Below, piece by piece: positions 1-4,721 of a stretch of 6,355 nt of DNA. The notes under the pieces are model-generated. The model was not told the origin of the DNA and made no database searches. It was given only the letters and a program-made list of their open reading frames with translations. Made by a program: the position numbers and the translations under genes. The stretch is from NCBI GenBank assembly GCA_029865445.1, contig JAOUGY010000224.1, positions 1 to 6,355 on the forward strand, in the 5' to 3' direction. Source of the stretch: Acidimicrobiia bacterium. Its GTDB lineage: Bacteria; Actinomycetota; Acidimicrobiia; Spongiisociales; ZC4RG35. Numbering within the stretch: position 1 is the stretch's first letter; each line of letters starts with the position of its first letter.

Positions 1-60
1 CTCGCCGACGTGACGGTCGAGGGCCGGGAACCGGCTGCGGATCTGGTCTACGTCGAGCAT
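1..60 (-). CDS. Class V aminotransferase / cysteine desulfurase-like protein, N-terminal fragment
   Basis: Only the first 20 codons are in the window; the gene runs off the left edge on the minus strand. The fragment starts at an ATG (58-60) and reads MLDVDQIRSRFPAL and onward. The 'IRxxFPAL' opening is typical of PLP-dependent class V aminotransferases of the cysteine desulfurase-like type. These enzymes use pyridoxal phosphate to act on cysteine or other amino acids in the cytoplasm. The PLP lysine and all catalytic parts lie outside the window, so the family call rests on the opening residues alone. An AGGAG-like ribosome site lies about 12 nt upstream, slightly far. The start is only 36 nt after the methyltransferase stop on the same strand, so the two are probably co-transcribed. 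Another protein with a similar opening cannot be excluded. Confidence 0.5.
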   Translation of the reverse strand, partial: MLDVDQIRSRFPALDRHVGE

Positions 61-96
61 GGACACCGAGGACTCCTGGCTGGCGTGGCGGCGAGA

Positions 97-645
97 CTAC
101 CGGCGGCGGGCGACGATGCAGGCGACTCCGTCACCCTCGGCGTGATGAAGGAGATCCATGTCGGAGAAGGCCTCCGCGAGTTCACCGGGTCGAGCCCGAA
201 ACGGGCCCGGCCCGGCTCCCACCTCGCTGAGCGTCGCTACTGCGAGGATGCCCCCGGGTTTGACCCGAGCTCTCATGGCGTCGTGGAGTAGCGGGTCGTT
301 GAACAGATGGCACATGAGGACGTCGACAGCAGGGCCGGGCGGGAGCCCGCCGTCGAGGTCGACGACTTCGAACGAGCACCGATCCTCCAATCCATCCGCT
401 TGCGCCAGTTCTCGCGCCAATTCGATCGCCACCGGGGAGACATCGATCCCGTGCACGGTCAGTCCGCGCCTGGCCAGCCAAACGGTTCCGCGGCCCCTCC
501 CGCACGCCACGTCGAGGGCGGTGCCGGCGTGGGGGAACAGGTGGACGATGGGAGCGAAGGCGGGCGGCGGCCCGTGGTCGCCGGGAGGTGCCTCGCCGGC
601 CTCTGAGTAGCGGCGGTCCCAGTGTTCTCGATCGGTTGAGCTCAC
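97..645 (-). CDS. Class I SAM-dependent methyltransferase
   Basis: A 182-residue cytoplasmic protein with a Rossmann methyltransferase fold. The opening DREHWDRRY at 5-13 resembles the start of many small TehB-like or generic methyltransferases. Motif I is LDVACGRGRG at about 44-53, and the acidic residue that binds the SAM ribose is probably Asp68 in HGIDVS. Later 'DVLMCHLF' and 'VKPGGILAV' match the post-motif and beta-5 regions. The methyl acceptor cannot be deduced. I chose the GTG at 645 rather than the upstream start at 693. The extra 16 residues would overlap the divergent VOC gene and do not look like family sequence, while GTG 645 has a TACCGT box exactly 6 nt upstream and no Shine-Dalgarno, suggesting a leaderless mRNA. 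The next gene on the strand, a probable class V aminotransferase, starts 36 nt downstream. Confidence 0.88.
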   Translation of the reverse strand: MSSTDREHWDRRYSEAGEAPPGDHGPPPAFAPIVHLFPHAGTALDVACGRGRGTVWLARRGLTVHGIDVSPVAIELARELAQADGLEDRCSFEVVDLDGGLPPGPAVDVLMCHLFNDPLLHDAMRARVKPGGILAVATLSEVGAGPGPFRARPGELAEAFSDMDLLHHAEGDGVACIVARRR

Positions 646-651
646 GCCGGA

Positions 652-657
652 ACGGTA
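652..657 (-). promoter_or_regulatory. Putative -10 box (TACCGT) of a leaderless promoter for the methyltransferase
   Basis: On the minus strand TACCGT is followed by 6 nt and then the GTG start at 645. This is the geometry expected when transcription begins at the start codon. No convincing -35 hexamer is visible, which is common for actinobacterial promoters. No ribosome site precedes the GTG. The site is 7 nt from the opposing TAGGAT box of the VOC gene. Confidence 0.45.
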
Positions 658-664
658 CCCGGCA

Positions 665-670
665 TAGGAT
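665..670 (+). promoter_or_regulatory. Putative -10 box (TAGGAT) of a leaderless promoter for the VOC protein
   Basis: TAGGAT is followed by exactly 6 nt and then ATG 677. The same TAGGAT-N6-ATG arrangement precedes the genes at 1167 and 4722. AGGA could instead be read as a weak ribosome site, but the recurrence of the full hexamer and fixed spacing favours a -10 box with transcription starting at the A of the ATG. Confidence 0.5.
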
Positions 671-676
671 CCCGTG

Positions 677-1117
677 ATGGATTGGCAAATCACGATCGAT
701 TGTCACAGCCCTTCGCGCATGGTCCGGTTCTGGTCGGAGGCGCTCGGGTACGAGCCCGCCCCTCCCCCGGTCGGGTTCGACTCTTGGAATGCGTGGTACA
801 TCTCGGTCGGAGTCCCCGAGGACGAGTTGGACCAGGACGGCGATGGAACCGACCGGATCGTCGATCCGGAGGGGCGGCGTCCCCGAATCTGGTTTCAGGT
901 GGTGCCCGAGACCAAGGCCATCAAGAACCGGATCCACCTGGACCTGTTTGTCGGGGGTGGGCGCCAGGTCGACGTCGAGGAGCGCCGTCGCCGGGTGGAT
1001 GGCCGGGTCGCCGAGCTCGCCGCGCTTGGCGCCGGGGTGCTTCGTACGACAGACGAGGATGGCGCCTACTTCGTGGCCATGACCGACCCCGAAGGCAACG
1101 AGTTCTGCGTCGCCTGA
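677..1117 (+). CDS. VOC-family (glyoxalase-like) protein
   Basis: A 146-residue protein of the vicinal oxygen chelate superfamily, close in pattern to the Glyoxalase_6 type. It opens with a beta strand and helix, 'ITIDCHSPSRMVRFWSEALGY' in two parts (5-15 and 16-25). A central 'RIWFQVVPE' and 'KNRIHLDLFV' follow, with the closing 'MTDPEGNEFCV' at the C-terminus. These two halves form the paired beta-alpha-beta-beta-beta modules that usually hold a metal in lyases, dioxygenases or resistance proteins. The family has many uncharacterised members and the substrate cannot be told from sequence. ATG 677 is preferred over the adjacent GTG 674 because it has the TAGGAT-N6 spacing. The gene is divergent from the methyltransferase with 31 nt between start codons. 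Length is normal and no defect is seen. Confidence 0.9.
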   Translation: MDWQITIDCHSPSRMVRFWSEALGYEPAPPPVGFDSWNAWYISVGVPEDELDQDGDGTDRIVDPEGRRPRIWFQVVPETKAIKNRIHLDLFVGGGRQVDVEERRRRVDGRVAELAALGAGVLRTTDEDGAYFVAMTDPEGNEFCVA

Positions 1118-1154
1118 GCCCTATCCGGGTGACACAACGCGGCACCAGCTCACA

Positions 1155-1160
1155 TAGGAT
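1155..1160 (+). promoter_or_regulatory. Putative -10 box (TAGGAT) of a leaderless promoter
   Basis: TAGGAT sits exactly 6 nt before ATG 1167, the same arrangement as at 665 and 4710. It suggests the gene at 1167 has its own promoter despite lying only 49 nt after the VOC stop. GTGACA at 1129-1134 could be a -35 element, but its 20-nt spacer is long. Confidence 0.5.
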
Positions 1161-1166
1161 CCACGT

Positions 1167-1601
1167 ATGGGACCTGACGCATTCGATTTCTGGCTTGGCG
1201 AGTGGAACTGTGCAACCGAGGCCGGATCCGCGATCAACTCGATCACACAGGAGTATTCGGGCCGCGTGCTCGTGGAACGATTCACCGGCCTCGGTCCACC
1301 GTCATGGAGCGGGATGAGCACCTCGGTGTATTCGCCCCACGATGGTTGGCGCCAGACATGGGTCGACCAGGATGGCAACTACTGGGCGTTGCGCGGTTGT
1401 CTCGTCGATGGCGATCCCTGCTTCGCCACCGACGGTCCGGTCGACTCGGATCAGTTGTTCAAGCGAATGGTCTTCTCCGACATTGGCCCCGAGAGTCTGC
1501 ACTGGCGGTGGGAGACATCACCCGACGAGTCTGTCTGGACTCCGCGCTTGACCGCCGCCTACACCCGTCGCTCCGCAGCCAACCGCGATCAGCCGGGTTG
1601 A
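1167..1601 (+). CDS. Small conserved protein with FDFWLGEWN motif (DUF1579-like)
   Basis: A 144-residue protein without a signal peptide or membrane segment. It begins FDFWLGEWNC at 6-15, followed by alternating beta-like segments: 'SGRVLVERF', 'GMSTSVYSPHDGWRQTWVDQ', 'QLFKRMVFSDI', 'LHWRWETSPDESVW'. The FDFWLGEW opening, a 'GMSxSVY' strand and the 'WRQTWVD' strand resemble a widespread family of small beta-barrel proteins of the DUF1579/lipocalin-like type. Members are often annotated only as hypothetical, and no enzymatic role is established that I can name. ATG 1167 is supported by the TAGGAT-N6 spacing and by the family opening just after it. The C-terminal ten residues look unstructured and the usual closing strand (a W...Y-R-R pattern) is only partly kept. 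Confidence 0.8.
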   Translation: MGPDAFDFWLGEWNCATEAGSAINSITQEYSGRVLVERFTGLGPPSWSGMSTSVYSPHDGWRQTWVDQDGNYWALRGCLVDGDPCFATDGPVDSDQLFKRMVFSDIGPESLHWRWETSPDESVWTPRLTAAYTRRSAANRDQPG

Positions 1602-1633
1602 ACCAGGAGGAGTGATTTCGGACAGCTGCGCTC

Positions 1634-2272
1634 CTACTGGTCGTCGAGCGCCGCGAGCCACTCCGTCCAGTAGGCCTTCCAATCCTCGACCGCTTCGGGC
1701 GTCGGCAGACCCTCGTGCGCCACCGTCACCTTGGCTTTCGAGTCGGCCTTCGCTTCGATACTGATCAACGCCACTCCAGGACCGACCGAGATTCGGATCC
1801 CCTTCGACTCGGGTTTGGATCGAAGTTGGATGGGCAGTCCGGGGAAGAGATCCATTCTGTCATCGTCGTCCAGGAGGATTGCGCGGAGCATTGATGCGTC
1901 CACCCCGACCGTCCTGGTCTTGCCGGCTGTGAACGTACCGTCGGGTCGTTGGTAGGGCAGGCGGAGCCCGCGGATTCGTTCATAGCCGACGGTGATCGTC
2001 TGTGCCCACCATGCGTCCACGCCGTGGCTGTCCTCGAGCCACCGGGCTATCTCGGCGTGGTCTGTCGAAGCACCTGGACGTTCGATCAGGCCGCACCACT
2101 CCGTCCAACTCCTTCCGGTCGCCTCTCGGACACTCTGGTCGCTGACCTCGGGTTCAGAGTGCCATGGCGACGGAGATTGGTCGATGAGGGCGCGGCGGGC
2201 GGCGTTGTACTTCTCGCCGGTCTTGGCCATGCGCGCCCGGATTCGGCGCTTGAAGGATTCTTGCTGGGTCAT
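1634..2272 (-). CDS. Conserved protein with a WWAQ-TVGYE helical domain and a degenerate SRPBCC-like C-terminus
   Basis: A 212-residue soluble protein. The N-terminus is basic, with 'SFKRRIRARMAKTGEKYNAARR' (about 6-27, shown in one stretch only to name the helix) resembling openings of uncharacterised actinobacterial proteins. A second helical part carries 'GRSWTEWCGLIE' near 53-64, 'HAEIARWLEDSHGV' and 'WWAQTITVGYERIRGLR' near 88-104. This part is common as a module in proteins annotated as DUF4287-like or fused to SRPBCC/AHSA1 domains. The last third, with 'KAKVTVAHEGLP' and 'WKAYWTEWLAAL', matches the final strand and long helix of AHSA1-type SRPBCC domains. No function is known to me. 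The ATG at 2272 has a good ribosome site (GAGG, 6 nt upstream). The gene is divergent from the molybdoenzyme remnant. Confidence 0.8.
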   Translation of the reverse strand: MTQQESFKRRIRARMAKTGEKYNAARRALIDQSPSPWHSEPEVSDQSVREATGRSWTEWCGLIERPGASTDHAEIARWLEDSHGVDAWWAQTITVGYERIRGLRLPYQRPDGTFTAGKTRTVGVDASMLRAILLDDDDRMDLFPGLPIQLRSKPESKGIRISVGPGVALISIEAKADSKAKVTVAHEGLPTPEAVEDWKAYWTEWLAALDDQ

Positions 2273-2503
2273 GTCTCACCTCTCAACCGCAGGCGCACCA
2301 TCCGACGACCCGCGCTCGTCGACGGGCTGCGGCCGCGTCGGTCTCTGTGACCCATCTGCCGAGCACTCGAAGTCCCCTTTGCCTTCTCGGGGTCGACTGC
2401 GCGGGAGTCGACGCGAAGGTCGGGCGTGGCAGCACGCCTCCGACAGAATAGCGCCACGACCTCACGAACGCTCGCTTGTGAAGAAGATCACGAGGGGAGG
2501 GCC
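2273..2503. other. Divergent intergenic region with paired GTCGAC sites
   Basis: These 231 bases separate the minus-strand gene at 2272 from the molybdoenzyme remnant. They hold two identical palindromes, GTCGAC at 2392-2397 and 2407-2412, 9 nt apart. TATTCT on the minus strand (near 2446-2451) is a possible -10 for the 2272 gene with a long leader. Short Arg-rich open frames cross the region but look like GC-rich noise. No tRNA-like fold was recognised. Confidence 0.35.
2492..2500 (+). promoter_or_regulatory. Purine-rich ribosome binding site before a TTG start
   Basis: The run GAGGGGAGG ends 3 nt before TTG 2504; using its first part gives a 6-nt spacer. It decides the start in favour of TTG 2504 over the upstream in-frame GTG 2426, since the twin-arginine motif then falls at residues 6-7, where Tat signals usually have it. 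Confidence 0.5.
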
Positions 2504-3054
2504 TTGCCAGGTATCACCCGCCGTGGCTTTCTGAAGGTCTCGGCATTGAGTACTGCCGCTCTGGGGCAGAGCAAGAGCTTCGGCGGTGCACTGACCCAAG
2601 GACTCAGGCGTTGGGGGCTTCCCACGCCGTGGTATCGAACCGGCCGGGTCCAGACCACCTACACCGTGTGCGACATGTGTCCGTGGCGGTGCGACGTGAT
2701 CGTCAGCAGCGTCGACGGGCAGGTCACCAAGATCGACGGCAACCCGGCCGACCCCAAGAGCCGCGGCAGGCTCTGTGTTCGCGGTCAAGGCGGCTTGTCC
2801 CTCACAGCGGACCCCGACCGACTGACCACACCCCTCATCAGGACGGGTGAGCGCGGCTCAGGGGAGTTCCGCGAAGCGTCCTGGGAGGAAGCGCTCGACG
2901 AGATCGCCGATCGCATGCTTGGCCTGGCCGACGAATACGGTCCTGAGTCGACCGCAATCCTCGGCCATACCGGAGCTGACCACTGGTTCACCGACGATCT
3001 GACGCCGAATTCGTCGAGGCTTGGACGGAGGGCTTCGACCAAATCACCGCGTGA
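2504..3054 (+). pseudogene. Tat-exported molybdopterin (bis-MGD) oxidoreductase, truncated remnant
   Basis: The 5' end encodes a normal catalytic subunit of the DMSO reductase/polysulfide-reductase type. It has a twin-arginine signal (TRRGFLK at 5-11) followed by a short Ala/Ser stretch. A [4Fe-4S] cysteine set follows at 56, 59, 63 and 91 (CDMCPWRC, then GRLCVRG). Next come 'DPDRLTTPLIRTGERG' and 'SWEEALDEIADRM', which start the molybdopterin domain. After WFTDDL (about residue 166, near 3000) similarity stops in this frame. In the next frame, directly from 3001, the sequence reads DAEFVEAWTEGFDQITA then TGA at 3052-3054. That block resembles the 'D-x-FV-x-x-W/Y-T-x-GF' segment that lies roughly 100 residues further on in the family. 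I infer an internal deletion with a frame change and loss of the remaining C-terminal body (family length is about 700 residues). In the original frame the reading continues to 3094 with no family features. A product without the cofactor-binding core should be inactive. Confidence 0.75.
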
Positions 3055-3209
3055 GGGTCGGCCCGGTGGGCCGGACGGTGGTGACCGGCACTGAGGGGGT
3101 GTCGGGGGCCACCGCACAACCGGTGGGCACGCTGGTCACCGCCCTAACCGCTGGCGACGTCCTGATTGCGGTGTGCTGGCCATCTACGCCCACGAGTCTC
3201 CGTTCCATC
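3055..3209. other. Unassigned stretch between the molybdoenzyme remnant and the Nudix gene
   Basis: These 155 bases lie between two genes that point towards each other. One plus-strand frame stays open with high G/C at third positions and reads 'GRTVVTGTEGVSGATAQPVG' then 'TLVTALTAGDVLIAV'. It lacks a good start and runs on into the antisense of the Nudix gene. It may be further debris of the decayed locus. No family was recognised and no clear terminator hairpin with a T-run was seen. Confidence 0.3.
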
Positions 3210-3647
3210 TCAGATCAACAGGTCGACGAGCCCATCTGGATAGACCGGGCGTCCGTACTCAGGGTTCCTCGGATCGATCCAGCGGGCGATGAACTGCTGC
3301 CCGTTGTCCTCGAGACCACTCACGGATGTTCTCTCGTAGATGGACTGATCGGCGAGTTGACCGTCGTAGACGAAGACGATCTCGTGTCCGTTCCCACCGT
3401 CGAATGTGAAGATGTTCTCCAGAACTCCGAGAAGCACGAGATCACTCACATCGGCGGATAGCTCCTCATTCACTTCCCGTGTGATGGCGTGTCTGCTCGT
3501 TTCACCGAACTCGACTCTCCCTCCGATCGGAACCCAGAAGCGGTCTCGCTTTGTGGGGTCGAATCCATCGATCGCCAGGATCCGGCCCTCGTGCCCGAAG
3601 ACACAGACAGCCTTGACGCGCACGTATCCAGTGAGCGGGTCTGACAC
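3210..3647 (-). CDS. Nudix hydrolase
   Basis: A 145-residue cytoplasmic pyrophosphohydrolase of the Nudix family, which cleaves a nucleoside diphosphate linked to another group using metal ions. The Nudix box spans residues 43-65: Gly43, then Glu49, then REVNEE at 57-62. It fits G-x5-E-x7-RE-U-x-EE, but the usual Gly after the EE pair is Ser64. The flanking 'RVKAVCVFGHEGRILAI' and 'RFWVPIGG' are the normal first strands. The C-terminal 'FIARWIDPRN' and 'PVYPDGLVDLL' match family endings. The substrate is not predictable. I chose GTG 3647. A longer frame starts at ATG 3758 and overlaps the kinase stop, but its extra 37 residues do not resemble Nudix sequence, and GTG 3647 has TAGGGT 7 nt upstream. 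The gene follows the PfkB kinase on the same strand by 104 nt. Confidence 0.88.
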   Translation of the reverse strand: MSDPLTGYVRVKAVCVFGHEGRILAIDGFDPTKRDRFWVPIGGRVEFGETSRHAITREVNEELSADVSDLVLLGVLENIFTFDGGNGHEIVFVYDGQLADQSIYERTSVSGLEDNGQQFIARWIDPRNPEYGRPVYPDGLVDLLI

Positions 3648-3654
3648 CTTGACC

Positions 3655-3660
3655 ACCCTA
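3655..3660 (-). promoter_or_regulatory. Putative -10 box (TAGGGT) of a leaderless promoter for the Nudix gene
   Basis: On the minus strand TAGGGT is followed by 7 nt and GTG 3647. It supports independent transcription of the Nudix gene from within the kinase-Nudix gap and decides the start codon. GGTGG just downstream could alternatively act as a weak ribosome site. Confidence 0.4.
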
Positions 3661-3751
3661 GCGAAGGGCGTTGGGCGACACCCGGTGGTCGGTTCATGCG
3701 AATGTGTACAGGGCGTCTCCGGATGACGAAGCTCGGCGCTGGGCGAGCATG

Positions 3752-4663
3752 TCACCAACCGAGCGAGCGTTTGATGTCATCGCATTCGGCCGGCGTCGGG
3801 AAGGACGTTTGAGTTCCCAGCCGGGTGACGCTGGCAGAAGCGCACGCCACGGCGAGCCCGACCGCATCGAGTGCCCCGAGACCCGAAGCCACGCCGAAGG
3901 CGAAGGCTCCGACGAACGCATCACCGGCGCCGGTGGTGTCCACGGGTTCACATTCGACGGCCGGGACGGATGTCACTTCGCCTGTCACCACGAGTGCACC
4001 GCGCTCCCCCACCGTGATCACGAGTCGTGTCCGGGTGCGCTCGGCGAAACGAACGGCGGCATCCGGAGACACGGGCTCTCCGGTCAACAACTCGAATTCG
4101 GATTCGTTGGGGATCAACCAGTCGGTGTGATCCAACAGGTCGGGCGCGATGGGTTCCGCCGGCGCCGGGTTGAGAATCGTGGTCGCTCCCAGCTCTCTCC
4201 CGGCGGCGAAAGCCGCCGTCGTGACGTCTTGGGGGATCTCGAACTGGCCGACCACCACGTCCGGTGGCGCCATGGACCGGATCGCTGCTTCGGCGTCAGG
4301 GGCTGTGAGGCGATGGTTGGCTCCGGGGATCACGATGATTCGGTTGGTCCCGTCGGCCTCGACCCAGATTGGCGCCACCCCGGACGATCCCGGAACCATC
4401 TCGGTGTAGGTGGTGTCGATACCGAATCGCACGAGATTCTCGAGTGTCATCGACCCGTACGCATCGTCTCCCAGCCGGTTCACCATGGCGACGCGAGCCC
4501 CGAGATTTCGCGCCATCACTGCCTGGTTGGCGCCCTTCCCCCCGAATCCGATCGAGAATCGGTCGCCGACCACCGTCTCTCCCCGTTCCGGTAGCCGGGC
4601 GGCGTAGGCGATCAAGTCGATCATGGTCGATCCGACGACGGCGATCGTGGGGACGTCCTGCAT
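3752..4663 (-). CDS. PfkB-family kinase, ribokinase-like; possible nucleoside (queuosine) kinase
   Basis: A 303-residue ATP-dependent kinase of the PfkB/ribokinase family, normal in length. The substrate-site motif GGKGANQ is at 41-47, with NPAPA at 165-169, PNESEFELLTG at 185-195, and the anion hole and catalytic base DTTGAGDAF at 242-250 (base Asp248). Against E. coli RbsK the N-terminus aligns without gaps: Asp16, Gly42, Lys43 and Asn46 are kept, and Glu142 matches Glu143. Asn14 is replaced by Met in GSTMID. Ribokinase phosphorylates ribose at O5, while relatives act on nucleosides and other sugars. No ribose transporter or repressor is nearby. The gene is divergent from the queuosine-salvage gene with 58 nt between starts, which suggests a nucleoside substrate; this is inference. 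ATG 4663 has GGAG 8 nt upstream and is preferred to GTG 4672. Plain ribokinase remains the default name. Confidence 0.85.
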   Translation of the reverse strand: MQDVPTIAVVGSTMIDLIAYAARLPERGETVVGDRFSIGFGGKGANQAVMARNLGARVAMVNRLGDDAYGSMTLENLVRFGIDTTYTEMVPGSSGVAPIWVEADGTNRIIVIPGANHRLTAPDAEAAIRSMAPPDVVVGQFEIPQDVTTAAFAAGRELGATTILNPAPAEPIAPDLLDHTDWLIPNESEFELLTGEPVSPDAAVRFAERTRTRLVITVGERGALVVTGEVTSVPAVECEPVDTTGAGDAFVGAFAFGVASGLGALDAVGLAVACASASVTRLGTQTSFPTPAECDDIKRSLGW

Positions 4664-4690
4664 GAAACTCACTCCGGATCCGGTCGTACC

Positions 4691-4696
4691 AGCGTA
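4691..4696 (-). promoter_or_regulatory. Possible -10 box (TACGCT) for the PfkB kinase
   Basis: TACGCT on the minus strand would start transcription near 4684 and give a leader of about 20 nt that contains the GGAG ribosome site. No good -35 is visible. It is a weak call, based on position and the TANNNT pattern. Confidence 0.25.
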
Positions 4697-4709
4697 GGCC
4701 TCCGCTCCT

Positions 4710-4715
4710 TAGGAT
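4710..4715 (+). promoter_or_regulatory. Putative -10 box (TAGGAT) of a leaderless promoter for the queuosine-salvage gene
   Basis: TAGGAT lies exactly 6 nt before ATG 4722, the third identical occurrence in the window. There is no ribosome site at the normal distance other than the AGGA inside this hexamer. Confidence 0.5.
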
Positions 4716-4721
4716 TGGCCC

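Noticed and set aside
158..610. Long plus-strand open frames across the methyltransferase
   Set aside because: They are antisense shadows of a gene with clear SAM-binding motifs; their translations are Arg/Pro/Ser-rich without family features.
1603..1640. Strong AGGAGG followed by a GTG after the gene at 1167
   Set aside because: The frame that follows runs antisense into the end of the 1634-2272 gene and shows no protein-like features.
2269..2457. A 62-codon minus-strand frame ending in an ATGA overlap with the start of the 2272 gene
   Set aside because: The overlap looks like translational coupling, but the peptide is Arg-rich, low in complexity and without a ribosome site, so it is most likely chance.
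3648..3758. N-terminal extension of the Nudix protein from ATG 3758, overlapping the kinase stop as ATGGTGA
   Set aside because: The 37 extra residues are Pro/Thr/His-rich and unlike Nudix sequence; GTG 3647 has a better start context. Translational coupling from the kinase remains a minor possibility.
3671..4594. A 307-codon plus-strand open frame opposite the PfkB kinase
   Set aside because: It is antisense to a kinase with all expected motifs, and its composition is that of a GC-rich shadow.
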